Positions 36,284 through 45,871 of a stretch of DNA of 64,000 nt are shown here, one piece after another. The translations under genes were made by a program, and so were the position numbers. Every line of letters begins with the position of its first letter. The first letter of the stretch is position 1. A model generated the notes under the pieces. The model was not told the origin of the DNA, did not search any database, and saw only the letters and a program-made list of their open reading frames with translations. The DNA is from Robiginitalea aurantiaca. GTDB taxonomy: Bacteria; Bacteroidota; Bacteroidia; Flavobacteriales; Flavobacteriaceae. The stretch spans positions 1 through 64,000 of the forward strand of contig NZ_JAUDUY010000004.1 of the NCBI RefSeq assembly GCF_030380815.1. Direction: 5' to 3'.

Positions 36284-36291
36284 TAAATTTG
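36284..36291 (+). promoter_or_regulatory. -7 box of the M1 peptidase gene
   Basis: TAAATTTG matches TAnnTTTG exactly and sits 4 bases before the ATG at 36296, so the leader would be nearly absent if this is the promoter. The -33 region is poor. Confidence 0.45.
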
Positions 36292-36295
36292 AGGA

Positions 36296-38404
36296 ATGTT
36301 ATCAGAATACTACGGTTTAAAGCGGCTGCTGGCCCTTGCATCCATAGGCCTGTGTTCAGCAATGCTGCAGGCACAGGAGCTCATGCCGGATTTTCAAAGC
36401 GCTCAAATAGTGATCCGTCCAGATCCTATTGCCGAAATCATTAAAGGCGAGGTTCGCTATACCTTTGATATTCAGCCGGGAGTGGACAGTGTGATCCTGG
36501 ATGCCCACAATATGGAATTTGAAAGCGTCCTGCTCAATGGTCGGCAAGTTGCCTTTCACTCCGGCGGTGGAAGGTTGGCCTTAAAGGCACCGGCGCTCGA
36601 GGGGAGACACAACCTACACATCACCTATACGGCTAATCCAAAACAGGCGGTTTATTTTATTGGCTGGAAGGACAGCATACCCGGAAATGAACAGATATGG
36701 ACTCAGGGTCAGGGTAAGGATAGCAGTCATTGGGTCCCGGTTATTGATGCCATGGGAGACAAAATGGTTTTTGACCTGTCCGTACTTATGGATCCTTCGT
36801 ACGAGGTAATTTCCAATGGGGTATTGACAGGGACGACCCTGGAAGGCGGACTTCTGCAATGGGATTTCGATATGAAAAACCCGATGAGCAGCTACCTCCT
36901 GGCCTTTGTCGTGGGCACCTATGAATACCTGGATCGGGAATCGTCCTCAGGTGTACCCTTAAAGTTGTATTACCCTGAGAATGCAGGAGATAAAGCGCAC
37001 TGGACTTATCTGCATTCCGTTGAGATCTTAGATTTCCTGGAATCTGAAATTGGAATACCCTATCCATGGGGAGACTATAAGCAGGTTCCCGTGAGCGATT
37101 TTCTCTATGCCGGGATGGAGAATACGGGGGCCACCATCTTTTCTGACCGTTATTTAGTCGATTCCCTCGGGTTTAACGACGAGAATTATGTAAATATCAA
37201 TGCGCATGAACTGGCCCATCAGTGGTTTGGCAATCTGGTCACCGAAAAAGACGCAGCGCACCACTGGCTTCACGAAGGGTTCGCGACCTACTATGCCTAC
37301 AGGGCGGAAGCCGCTGTATTCGGACAGAAATACATCCATTGGAAACTCTACGAAACGGCAGGAATACTTGACGAAATGGATGTGCAAGGCAAGGGTGAAG
37401 CTTTGCTGGACCCGCAAGCAGGAAGTCTCACCTTCTATGAAAAAGGCGCCTGGGCCCTTGTCATCCTTCGCGACCAATTGGGTGCAGCGGTTTTTGACCA
37501 GGGGATCAGGAACTATCTTAAAAACCATGCTTATGCAACGGTTACGGTTCCGGAGTTTTTAAAAACCATGGAAGCGGCATCCGGCACTTCCCTCACCGAA
37601 TTTCGCAAGAGCTGGTTGGAATCCAGTACCTTTCCGTTGCAGGAAGCCCTGGAATACCTGAAAGTGAACGAACCTGAAATAGGTGTTTTTATAGGGCTGA
37701 AGGATGAAGCGGAAAAACGGATAATACCCGAACCGAGTGGCTATCTGAATCAATGGGAATCAACTCCCAGCCCGGAGTTCAGGGCGCATTTAATTCGGCT
37801 TCTGGGAAATGGTGTTTCCCGCGAATTATGGGAGGCAGCGGCAGGGGAGGAGTCGCTGGAAATCCATAAGGCCCTGTTGGAGGTTACGGGCGATATAGAG
37901 CCCTGGATGGAGCCGTATTTAAGGGATTGGCTGGACGCCCCGAGCTATGTGATTCGGGAGAATACCCTTTTTAAATTATGGGTGTCCGATCCTGAGAATC
38001 GCAAGGCATACCTGGATCGGGTTTCCGATAACGGAAGTTTAGATGCGGTTCGGCTGGAACAACTGTGGTGGTTGCTCGCTACCCTGACACCGGAGTACAA
38101 AACCCCGGCAGTACAACAGGGCTATTTAAAGGAGTTAAGAAGGACTACAGCTCCGGGAAATTCCTGGGAAACACGTCAGAACGCCTTTGCAATGTTACAT
38201 CAGGTAGATGCGCTTAACCTTCAAAATATCAAGGATTTAATGCAGGCAACAGAGCATCATTCCTGGCAGTTTCGAAAATTCAGCAGGAATTTACTCGGGG
38301 AAGTCCTTTCCCGTACTTCGGGGACAACAGACTGGGCCGAACTGGCCAGTACGTTCCCCAGGGAGAAATACAGGTATTTGTACGAATTAATCGAGAACCA
38401 ATGA
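36296..38404 (+). CDS. Exported M1 family aminopeptidase
   Basis: 702 residues with a signal peptide (LLALASIGLCSAMLQAQ). Gluzincin zinc site HELAH (His304, His308) with the third ligand Glu327 in HHWLHEGFA, preceded by the aminopeptidase GxMEN motif (YAGMENTGA). Two-domain N-terminal beta region plus catalytic domain plus helical C-terminal region. Aminopeptidase activity on peptides in the periplasm is likely. Its stop overlaps the ATG of the patatin gene (ATGA), so the two are coupled. Confidence 0.9.
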   Translation: MLSEYYGLKRLLALASIGLCSAMLQAQELMPDFQSAQIVIRPDPIAEIIKGEVRYTFDIQPGVDSVILDAHNMEFESVLLNGRQVAFHSGGGRLALKAPALEGRHNLHITYTANPKQAVYFIGWKDSIPGNEQIWTQGQGKDSSHWVPVIDAMGDKMVFDLSVLMDPSYEVISNGVLTGTTLEGGLLQWDFDMKNPMSSYLLAFVVGTYEYLDRESSSGVPLKLYYPENAGDKAHWTYLHSVEILDFLESEIGIPYPWGDYKQVPVSDFLYAGMENTGATIFSDRYLVDSLGFNDENYVNINAHELAHQWFGNLVTEKDAAHHWLHEGFATYYAYRAEAAVFGQKYIHWKLYETAGILDEMDVQGKGEALLDPQAGSLTFYEKGAWALVILRDQLGAAVFDQGIRNYLKNHAYATVTVPEFLKTMEAASGTSLTEFRKSWLESSTFPLQEALEYLKVNEPEIGVFIGLKDEAEKRIIPEPSGYLNQWESTPSPEFRAHLIRLLGNGVSRELWEAAAGEESLEIHKALLEVTGDIEPWMEPYLRDWLDAPSYVIRENTLFKLWVSDPENRKAYLDRVSDNGSLDAVRLEQLWWLLATLTPEYKTPAVQQGYLKELRRTTAPGNSWETRQNAFAMLHQVDALNLQNIKDLMQATEHHSWQFRKFSRNLLGEVLSRTSGTTDWAELASTFPREKYRYLYELIENQ

Positions 38405-39306
38405 GGGCAATGGTGATTTCTGGAGGGGGGAGCAAGGGCGCTTTTGCAGGAGGGGTTGCTGAATACCTCCTCGAAACTAAAAAACACAGCTACGATCTTT
38501 TACTGGGCACATCCACAGGTAGTCTGCTGATCTCCCATCTCGGACTCAAGAAGACTGAAAAGATTCGCTCTATTTACACCTCGGTTACCCAGGATAGCAT
38601 CTTTTCCAATTGTCCCTTCACCATTGAGCACAAATACGGCATAGCGACCATAGGGATCAACCACTGGAATGTCATCAAGAACTTTTTAAGAGGCGGGAAG
38701 ACTTTCGGGGAGAGCCTGAACTTGCTCGATCTGATCAGAAACTCAGTGACGGAAGCCGAATTTGATTCCCTGAAGAACGGACCATTGGATATTGTGGTTA
38801 CGGTATCGAATCTCACGCTCAATCGCGTGGAATACAAATCGATAAACGATTTTGACTATGATTCCTTCTGTGAGTGGATATGGATTTCCTGTAACTACAT
38901 CCCCTTTATGAGTCTGGTCCGTAAAAATGGATATGAATACGCCGATGGAGGCCTCGGATGCATGGTCCCCATTGAGGAGGCCATCAATAGGGGGGCAAAG
39001 GTCGTGGATGCCATAGTTTTACATACGGAGGTTTCACACCTGAATCGGATGCCATCAAAAAATGCCTTTTCCCTTTTGACCAATATGTTTGCCTTTATGC
39101 TGGATCGCATTGAAGAACACAACATTAAGATCGGGAAATTTACAGCAAATCATCAGAATGCGATAATCAACTTCTACTATACCCCGACCGTCCTGACGAC
39201 CAATTCGCTCGTGTTTGATAAAGAGCAAATGACAAAATGGTGGAAAAGCGGGTATATTTACGCTGAAACCCGGAGTGAGGCAAGCAGTGAACTGGAAATA
39301 ACCTGA
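38401..39306 (+). CDS. Patatin-like phospholipase
   Basis: 301 residues, no signal peptide. Oxyanion loop GGGSKG (8-13), nucleophile Ser38 in GTSTG, and catalytic Asp182 in the DGG motif (YEYADGGLG). The Ser-Asp dyad is complete, so lipid acyl hydrolase activity is expected. Translationally coupled to the M1 peptidase. Its stop is 3 bases from the stop of the convergent DUF7935-like gene. Confidence 0.9.
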   Translation: MRAMVISGGGSKGAFAGGVAEYLLETKKHSYDLLLGTSTGSLLISHLGLKKTEKIRSIYTSVTQDSIFSNCPFTIEHKYGIATIGINHWNVIKNFLRGGKTFGESLNLLDLIRNSVTEAEFDSLKNGPLDIVVTVSNLTLNRVEYKSINDFDYDSFCEWIWISCNYIPFMSLVRKNGYEYADGGLGCMVPIEEAINRGAKVVDAIVLHTEVSHLNRMPSKNAFSLLTNMFAFMLDRIEEHNIKIGKFTANHQNAIINFYYTPTVLTTNSLVFDKEQMTKWWKSGYIYAETRSEASSELEIT

Positions 39307-39309
39307 GAC

Positions 39310-39828
39310 CTACCAGAGTGCTCCGATTTCCCTTTTGACGTAGGATAGGGCTGTGGCAGAGGGGGACGATTTTTCCATCATATCGTTCAGAAGATCTTCC
39401 CGTAATTTATCCGCATTGTCGGCTTCACTCATGGCAGATTTCCGAATCCCCTGAATCGTAGCGTTCTTAGCCGCCTTAATGACATTCCAGCATTCGTCTG
39501 TCATGTAAATTTGCTGGGAGAGGTTATGCTCGTACTCATTTTCGATGGTTCGGATTAAAAGATTTTCATAATCCGATTTATCCGCAGACTTAGGGGCTAC
39601 CCGAACCACTAATTTTGGAATCGCAATCCGTTCCAGAAAAAGGGCCATCCGCTCATAAGCCTGCAACCGAATGGGCAAAGTGTTTTTCTGACTGTCTTTA
39701 TGGAGCAGGAACCTGCGCCTGCCCTCCTCATTTTTAGTATGCATTTTAAAAAAATAGAAGGCCACTACGCCCGTGACTACAGCGGGCAGCAGGTACGCAA
39801 AGAGTTGCAAAATGTCAATTCCGTTCAT
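39310..39828 (-). CDS. DUF7935-like membrane-anchored protein
   Basis: 172 residues: an N-terminal membrane helix (ILQLFAYLLPAVVTGVVAFYFF), then a soluble helical part with RRRFLLHKDSQKNTLPIRLQAYERM, a segment I recall from a conserved flavobacterial family now called DUF7935. Function unknown. Likely inner-membrane protein with a cytoplasmic domain. Single gene. Confidence 0.65.
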   Translation of the reverse strand: MNGIDILQLFAYLLPAVVTGVVAFYFFKMHTKNEEGRRRFLLHKDSQKNTLPIRLQAYERMALFLERIAIPKLVVRVAPKSADKSDYENLLIRTIENEYEHNLSQQIYMTDECWNVIKAAKNATIQGIRKSAMSEADNADKLREDLLNDMMEKSSPSATALSYVKREIGALW

Positions 39829-39910
39829 CAGATCAGGGTAATAGGGTTATCGTTTGGATTAACGAATGAAAGGCCTAAAAATTATATAAACCGGCTGGTT
39901 TTCCCGCGAC

Positions 39911-40702
39911 CTATCGCTTGACCTCGTCCTGCACCATTTTGTAGAACTTGCGGTAATCCGGATGTAGCAGGATATCCACACCTTCACTGAAATTTCCATC
40001 TCGCGCCCGCGTTTGCAGACGTGTTTCCGAAACTTCGTAAGTTCCCTGAAGCGCATTCATGACGGCTGTTGCCTGATTTGCAGCAAGGGTCATATCTCCG
40101 GTCATGGACAATCCCTCTACAGTAATTCCCATTCCCGGGTGGGCCTTGGCAAGCGCGGCAATTCGCTCTGTCCAGGTATTTCCGGCCTCGGTTAGGGTAG
40201 TCCCGGTATCGCTTCCGAAAAGGGTGGAGAGGGATCCGGAGATCACCAGACTTCCGGCGGCTACTTTGAGCTGTGCATCCGGCCCAAGTGTTCTCTTGGC
40301 ATCGTTGAGGAGCACAATAATCGTTGAGTCATTAGCGCTGAACGATGATTCGATTCCCTTTAGTTGTCGTTCTTTAGCATTGAGGGATTCCAGTGCTTTG
40401 GAGAGGGCATCTTCTTTTTTATTGGAAACATTGGCAAAGCTGCCGAGATTCGTCATCAGGGTAGCGTTCGCTTCCTTTAATTCGTTTACCTGCGCCTCGT
40501 AGGATTCCGCCTTTGCCTGGGCAGCCCTGTTGCTTGCCTGGGCTTCTGATACCGATCTTTCAAGTCGCCTTACTTGTGCCTGTAAACTATCGATTTCGAC
40601 AATAAGGTCCGATTTGCGCTGGGCCATTGCCAAAGGTCCAATCAGCAGACACGCAACCAGAACGCTATAAAAAGTAGAACATGTATGGGTAGTGGTTTTC
40701 AT
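39911..40702 (-). CDS. Exported coiled-coil protein with degenerate OmpA-like domain
   Basis: 263 residues from the Met at 40702; a longer frame to 40738 would put a hydrophilic tail in front of the signal peptide (SVLVACLLIGPLAMAQ). A long coiled coil (about 35-105) is followed by a domain laid out like OmpA, but without the TDN...R peptidoglycan-binding residues: the equivalent strand reads ITVEGLSMTGDM. The ending (DILLHPDYRKFYKMVQDEV) lines up with the OmpA protein at 45872-46735. Probably a paralog that lost diaminopimelate binding. Periplasmic. Confidence 0.7.
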   Translation of the reverse strand: MKTTTHTCSTFYSVLVACLLIGPLAMAQRKSDLIVEIDSLQAQVRRLERSVSEAQASNRAAQAKAESYEAQVNELKEANATLMTNLGSFANVSNKKEDALSKALESLNAKERQLKGIESSFSANDSTIIVLLNDAKRTLGPDAQLKVAAGSLVISGSLSTLFGSDTGTTLTEAGNTWTERIAALAKAHPGMGITVEGLSMTGDMTLAANQATAVMNALQGTYEVSETRLQTRARDGNFSEGVDILLHPDYRKFYKMVQDEVKR

Positions 40703-40838
40703 AAGCCTATAAAAATTAGACTGCAAAGATACACGCATTCACGGATAATATATGCAAGCACCTTCCCGAATATGTATTATGCCAACCGCTCTTGCTGGCA
40801 AGGGTTCATATTCGGGAAGAAGCTACAATAAATAGAAA

Positions 40839-42122
40839 TTATCCCTTGCTCAGATAATCCAGACTGAGCTCGGAAAGCGCTTTTACACCGAGGATCAATC
40901 CCGATTCATCAATTCTGAAGTCCGGCGTGTGATGCGGGAAAGGTTCCTTATTCCCAGGGGTCATTCCTCCGAGAAAGAAGAAAAATCCAGGGACTTCCCT
41001 TTGATAATATGAGAAATCCTCCGCCCCGGTCACGGCTTTCTGAATTACAACGTTCTGGTCTCCGGCAACCCTGTTTAAGGTCGGCAGCATTGTAGTGACC
41101 AAATCCGGATCGTTGTAGGTAATGTCGGTAGCATCTTTGATTTCAACAACGGCTTCTCCTCCATAGGCTTTCGCTATATCGGGTATCATTTCCATCATTC
41201 TTCGGTTGATGTGGTCTTTCATGTCGTAGTCCAGAGTTCGGATGGTACCCAACATTTCTGCACTCTCCGGAATGATATTAAAGCGTACCCCACTCTTTAT
41301 TTTACCAACTGTGATTACCGCAGCTTCATTGGTAAGATTGGCTTCCCGACTGATAATAGTCTGCAGGCCATCGATAATTTTTGCACTGATCAGAATGGGG
41401 TCAACCCCGGACCAGGGCTGTGATCCATGACTCTGTTTTCCTTTGACTTTCACGGTAAAACTCTGCGCTGCAGCCATCGTACCGCCAGATTTATAACGGA
41501 TCATTCCCGCCGGTGTCTGGGAATTAATATGGAGTCCGAAAATGGCATCCACGTCTGGACTTTTAAGTACACCTTCCTTTACCATCAGCAAGGCTCCGCC
41601 TTCTTCTCCAGGGGGTGGTCCTTCCTCGGCTGGCTGGAAAATAAACTTTACAGTTCCGCGAATTTTATCTTTGTTCTTTGAGAGCACCTCGGCGACCCCC
41701 ATGAGGATGGCCGTATGTGTGTCGTGGCCGCAGGCGTGCATCACTCCGACGGTTTCACCTAAAAATTCACTGGTTACTTCGGAACGGAACGGGAGGTCGT
41801 TTCGTTCATATACCGGCAGGGCATCGATATCCGCCCTTAAGGCGACAACCTTGCCGGGTTTTGATCCTTTAAGTACCCCAACTACTCCTGTGTGTGCTAC
41901 TCCGGTTTGGACCTCAATACCCAGGGACTTTAAATGGGCCGCAATTTTCTCGGCAGTTTTAAACTCTCTGTTGGAGAGTTCAGGGTGTTGGTGGATATCC
42001 CGTCTCCATTCGATTACTTTAGGCTCAATAGCGGTGTAGTCCTTATCCAAGGACCAATTTTGACCATAAGTAGTTCCCAGGATAAGGAACATGACATAGA
42101 ATGCTTTTGTATTTAGTTTCAT
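40839..42122 (-). CDS. Exported M20 family amidohydrolase
   Basis: 427 residues with a signal peptide (FYVMFLILGTTYGQ). M20D-type features: DIHQHPELSNREF, ALRADIDALPV, the metal-site MHACGHDTHTAILMG, FQPAEEGPPPGEEGG and the dimerisation-domain start GKQSHGSQPWSGVDP. Family members hydrolyse N-acyl amino acids, hippurate or auxin conjugates; the signal peptide puts this one in the periplasm. 12 bases behind the DsrE gene, so co-transcribed with it. Confidence 0.9.
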   Translation of the reverse strand: MKLNTKAFYVMFLILGTTYGQNWSLDKDYTAIEPKVIEWRRDIHQHPELSNREFKTAEKIAAHLKSLGIEVQTGVAHTGVVGVLKGSKPGKVVALRADIDALPVYERNDLPFRSEVTSEFLGETVGVMHACGHDTHTAILMGVAEVLSKNKDKIRGTVKFIFQPAEEGPPPGEEGGALLMVKEGVLKSPDVDAIFGLHINSQTPAGMIRYKSGGTMAAAQSFTVKVKGKQSHGSQPWSGVDPILISAKIIDGLQTIISREANLTNEAAVITVGKIKSGVRFNIIPESAEMLGTIRTLDYDMKDHINRRMMEMIPDIAKAYGGEAVVEIKDATDITYNDPDLVTTMLPTLNRVAGDQNVVIQKAVTGAEDFSYYQREVPGFFFFLGGMTPGNKEPFPHHTPDFRIDESGLILGVKALSELSLDYLSKG

Positions 42123-42134
42123 CTTGTGGGTGGT

Positions 42135-42674
42135 TTAGAATTTTATAAGTCGGTACCCCTGATCCTGCAACTGCAGCAGGGCGGTCATTGCCGAAAGGGA
42201 GAGTTGTACCCCTTCTATGGTTTGTTCGATGGGGACCTGGCGGGCAATGGAAGATTGTCCGCAAAATATAACCTGTGCCCCGGATTCCATCAAGGCGCTC
42301 AAGAGGGCGTGATTTGGATTTTCTGAACCGAACCGCTCTTGGTATCCGGGATGGTCCAGAAGATCGGTACTGGCCTGATTGTGGACTACAAGGGCTACTT
42401 TGAGGTTTTCCGGGTCCATCCCTGCCGCAGCATGCATATTCAGAAAGCGGGCTGCGGTCTCAATCCAGGGATTAACCTGAGTGTGGTCTTCCGGGCTTTG
42501 CATGACATCGAAAACGGCCATTAATGTCCCGTCTTTATCCAATTGATAGGTCGCTCCGGGTATATCCCAGACAGGTCCGAATTCAGGAATGACGGGTCCG
42601 GTATGCTTTTCCTGAGCGAGTAAAATTGTTCCTGTATAAAAAAGGGTTGTAAATAAAAGAATCTTCAGCTTCAT
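42135..42674 (-). CDS. Periplasmic DsrE/DsrF-like protein
   Basis: 179 residues with a signal peptide (ILLFTTLFYTGTILLAQ). The mature part has the DsrE fold layout: KVALVVHNQAS strand, a helix, and VIFCGQSS with the single Cys at the usual sulfur-carrier position. Cytoplasmic DsrE proteins carry persulfide; exported ones with the same Cys are common in Bacteroidota and of unknown role. First gene of a two-gene unit with the M20 enzyme. Confidence 0.72.
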   Translation of the reverse strand: MKLKILLFTTLFYTGTILLAQEKHTGPVIPEFGPVWDIPGATYQLDKDGTLMAVFDVMQSPEDHTQVNPWIETAARFLNMHAAAGMDPENLKVALVVHNQASTDLLDHPGYQERFGSENPNHALLSALMESGAQVIFCGQSSIARQVPIEQTIEGVQLSLSAMTALLQLQDQGYRLIKF

Positions 42675-42756
42675 TTCGGGTAGCGGGAGTTTCGCCTAAA
42701 GATATTCAAATTGATCAAAACAAAAATACCCTGTTCATAATATCTCGGTTTTCCGG

Positions 42757-42788
42757 TTTGAGGTTGCAGTGAATAATGGCTAACTTTC
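42757..42788 (+). promoter_or_regulatory. Promoter of the uvrD/pcrA gene
   Basis: TTTG at 42757-42760, a 20-base spacer, then TAACTTTC at 42781-42788 (one mismatch to TAnnTTTG). Only 4 bases separate the box from the GTG start, so the mRNA is short-leadered or leaderless. Confidence 0.6.
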
Positions 42789-42792
42789 ACCC

Positions 42793-45135
42793 GTGAACAA
42801 TTCAGATCAAAATACCTTCCTGAGTGTGCTCAATGAGGCACAGAAAGCCCCCGTTCTGCATAAGGACGGCCCGCTTATGGTCATTGCCGGAGCGGGGTCG
42901 GGCAAAACACGCGTGCTGACCTATCGCATTGCCCATTTAATGCGGCAGGAGGTCGATCCTTTTAACATTCTCGCCCTGACCTTTACCAATAAGGCGGCCC
43001 GGGAAATGAAAAAGCGGATTGCAGAACTCGTTGGAGGGTCTGAGGCCAAGAATCTCTGGATGGGCACTTTTCACTCTGTATTTGCCCGCTTGCTGCGCTT
43101 CGACGGGGACCGGTTGGGCTACCCCAGTAATTTCACCATTTATGACACTCAGGATTCTCAGCGCCTCATTTCATCGATTATCCGTGAAATGGGACTGGAT
43201 AAGGATATTTACAAGTACAAGCAGATCCAGCAGCGTATATCTTCCTATAAGAATAGCCTGATAACCGTTAAAGCCTATTTTCAGAACCCTGAATTACTGG
43301 AGGCGGATGCCATGTCCAAACGGCCGCGCCTGGGAGAGATTTATCAGAACTACGTCGATCGCTGTTTTAAAGCCGGGGCTATGGATTTTGACGACCTGCT
43401 TTTGCGTACCAATGAACTGCTCACGCGATTCCCTGATGTGCTGATGAAATATCAGGACCGCTTTCGCTACATTCTGGTGGATGAGTATCAGGATACCAAC
43501 CACTCACAGTATTTAATCGTGCGGGCCCTGGCAGACCGGTATCAGAATATCTGTGTGGTAGGTGACGATGCCCAGAGTATCTATTCCTTCAGGGGCGCAA
43601 ACATCGACAATATCCTGAATTTTCAAAGAGATTACGACGATGTTGGTATGTACCGGCTGGAGCAGAATTATCGCTCAACAAAAAACATTGTCAATGCCGC
43701 AAACAGCATTATTGCGAATAACAAGAACCAACTTGAAAAAGTGGTTTGGACTGCCAATAGCGAAGGAAATCCAATACGAATACACCGAAGCCCGACCGAT
43801 GCGGAGGAAGGCCGGTACGTAGCCTCTTCCATTTTTGAACACAAAATGCAGCAACAGCTTCCGAATGGATCCTTTGCCGTTTTGTATCGCACAAACTCCC
43901 AGTCCAGGGCGATAGAAGATGCCCTGCGTAAACGGGATATCCCGTATCGGATTTATGGAGGACTCTCGTTTTACCAGCGCAAGGAGATCAAAGATGTTCT
44001 GGCTTATCTGAGGCTGGTGATCAATCCCGGGGATGAGGAGGCACTCAAGCGGGTGATCAACTATCCGGCAAGGGGTATCGGGCAGGCAACCGTCGATAAG
44101 CTCGTGGTCGCAGCCAATCAGACTGGAAAAACCGTTTTTGAGGTAATGGAATCACTGGGGTCGACGGATATCGGCATTCACGCAGGGGGACGCCGCCGGC
44201 TCGAAGATTTCGTGACGATGATAAAAAGTTACCAGGTCCTCGACGCAACGGCTGATGCCTTCACCCTTGCAGAGCACGTAGCGAAGAAATCTGGTTTGCT
44301 CCAGGAATTCAAGAAGGATGGGACTCCGGAAGGAATTGCCCGAATGGAAAACATCGAGGAACTGTTAAACGGGATTAAGGATTTTGTTGAAGGGCAGAAG
44401 GAAATCGCCGATGCCAGAGGGGATATCAGTGAATTCCTGGAAGATGTCGCCCTGGCAACCGACCTGGATATGGATAAAGGGGATGATGACCGGGTGGCAC
44501 TAATGACCATTCACCTGGCAAAAGGCCTGGAATTCCCATACGTCTATATCGTCGGAATGGAGGAAGACCTGTTTCCCTCGGCCATGAGTATGAATACGCG
44601 GAGTGAGCTCGAGGAAGAGCGAAGACTATTTTATGTTGCCCTGACGCGGGCTGAAACCCAGGCCTACCTGACCTATACCCAAAACAGGTATCGCTGGGGT
44701 AAGTTGATCGATGCTGAACCAAGCCGATTCCTTCAGGAGATCGATGAGAAGTATATCGAGAACCTCACTCCTGAAGACAGCTATCAATTTCGCCCCATGC
44801 TCAATGCGGCTATTTTTGGAGAAGTGGACAAACGGAATCTTCGCAGAGAGAAACCGGTAGCTGGAAAACCTCCGGGCCAAAACCAGCCCACTGAAAAGCA
44901 GCTCAGGCGATTGCGTAAAATAAGACCCCAACTCAGCCAGCCATCAGGATCTGAAGGCGTTTCGCTTGAGGGCTTAAAAGAGGGGAGTCTGGTGGATCAT
45001 TCCCGATTTGGAAAGGGTACAGTGCTCAAAATTGAGGGAATTGGCAATGATAAAAAAGCTGAAATCCGGTTTGAACGAGGGGACGTAAAAAAACTGCTTC
45101 TGCGTTTTGCGAAGTTGCAGATTCTCGAATCCTGA
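42793..45135 (+). CDS. uvrD: UvrD/PcrA-type DNA helicase
   Basis: 780 residues starting at a GTG. Superfamily 1A helicase: Walker A AGAGSGKT, motif Ia LTFTNKAAREMKKR, Walker B VDEYQDTN, GDDAQSIYSFRGA, and the C-terminal motifs LMTIHLAKGLEFPYV and VALTRAETQAYL. A long basic linker leads to a C-terminal Tudor-like domain (LVDHSRFGKGTVLKI) used for RNA-polymerase or protein contact. Roles in nucleotide excision repair and removal of RecA filaments. Single gene followed by the yciO-like gene. Confidence 0.95.
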   Translation: MNNSDQNTFLSVLNEAQKAPVLHKDGPLMVIAGAGSGKTRVLTYRIAHLMRQEVDPFNILALTFTNKAAREMKKRIAELVGGSEAKNLWMGTFHSVFARLLRFDGDRLGYPSNFTIYDTQDSQRLISSIIREMGLDKDIYKYKQIQQRISSYKNSLITVKAYFQNPELLEADAMSKRPRLGEIYQNYVDRCFKAGAMDFDDLLLRTNELLTRFPDVLMKYQDRFRYILVDEYQDTNHSQYLIVRALADRYQNICVVGDDAQSIYSFRGANIDNILNFQRDYDDVGMYRLEQNYRSTKNIVNAANSIIANNKNQLEKVVWTANSEGNPIRIHRSPTDAEEGRYVASSIFEHKMQQQLPNGSFAVLYRTNSQSRAIEDALRKRDIPYRIYGGLSFYQRKEIKDVLAYLRLVINPGDEEALKRVINYPARGIGQATVDKLVVAANQTGKTVFEVMESLGSTDIGIHAGGRRRLEDFVTMIKSYQVLDATADAFTLAEHVAKKSGLLQEFKKDGTPEGIARMENIEELLNGIKDFVEGQKEIADARGDISEFLEDVALATDLDMDKGDDDRVALMTIHLAKGLEFPYVYIVGMEEDLFPSAMSMNTRSELEEERRLFYVALTRAETQAYLTYTQNRYRWGKLIDAEPSRFLQEIDEKYIENLTPEDSYQFRPMLNAAIFGEVDKRNLRREKPVAGKPPGQNQPTEKQLRRLRKIRPQLSQPSGSEGVSLEGLKEGSLVDHSRFGKGTVLKIEGIGNDKKAEIRFERGDVKKLLLRFAKLQILES

Positions 45136-45195
45136 TGCCTGTATCGGAGCGGTCCATTCTTAGAGGGATGCGTGGTTTGATTTAAAACATTTACT

Positions 45196-45816
45196 ATGGC
45201 TGAATTTATTCGGATTTACGAAGAGAACCCGAATCCCCGGGAGGTGGAACGCGTTGTGAAAATCCTTAGAAAAGGGGGACTCGTTATCTATCCAACCGAT
45301 ACAGTGTACGGTTTGGGGTGCGATTTCACGAATTCAAAGGCCCTCGAACGGCTTGCCCGGATTAAAGGGATAAAGGCCGGGAAGGCGAACTGGTCCTTTA
45401 TATGTGCCGATTTAAGCAATTTGTCGGATTACGCACGCCAGATAGACACCCCGACTTTTAAAATACTCAAGCGCGCCCTTCCGGGCCCTTACACTTTTAT
45501 TCTGCCTGGTAGCAACCAACTCCCGAAAGACTTTAAAAAACGTAAAACTGTAGGGATAAGGGTTCCGGATAACCAGATAGCCCGTGCTCTGGTCGAGGGT
45601 CTTGGAAATCCTATTGTATCGACGTCCATTCGCGATGAAGATGATGTTCTGGAGTATACTACAGATCCGGAACTCATTTATGAAAAGTGGAACAAATTAG
45701 TCGATGTTGTGATCGACGGGGGGTACGGGAATAATGTGGGTTCCACCGTAATAGACCTTTCCGGGGCGGAGCCAGAAGTCATCCGGCAGGGTAAGGGAGA
45801 TTTGAGTATACTCTAA
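45196..45816 (+). CDS. Sua5/YciO/YrdC family protein
   Basis: 206 residues. Fold markers: IYPTDTVYGLGCD (33-45) and the basic RIKGIKAGKANW segment, PGPYTFILPGS, and VSTSIRDED. The YrdC/Sua5 branch makes threonylcarbamoyl-AMP for t6A tRNA modification; the YciO branch is less clear. The substrate-binding KRxxK-like pattern here (KGIKAGKA) is closer to YciO. Followed by a shared hairpin at 45820-45846. Confidence 0.85.
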   Translation: MAEFIRIYEENPNPREVERVVKILRKGGLVIYPTDTVYGLGCDFTNSKALERLARIKGIKAGKANWSFICADLSNLSDYARQIDTPTFKILKRALPGPYTFILPGSNQLPKDFKKRKTVGIRVPDNQIARALVEGLGNPIVSTSIRDEDDVLEYTTDPELIYEKWNKLVDVVIDGGYGNNVGSTVIDLSGAEPEVIRQGKGDLSIL

Positions 45817-45846
45817 AAAAAGCCCCGCAGTTTACCTGCAGGGCTT
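45814..45846 (-). terminator. Terminator of the OmpA gene, facing the yciO-like gene
   Basis: Stem AAGCCCCGCAG (45820-45830) with CTGCAGGGCTT (45836-45846), one mismatch, loop of 5. On the minus strand it ends in a run of U (A run at 45815-45821), so it terminates the OmpA gene that stops at 45872. It overlaps the stop codon of the plus-strand gene. Confidence 0.75.
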
Positions 45847-45871
45847 CCATTCAATAGGTAGTCCTTTCAGA

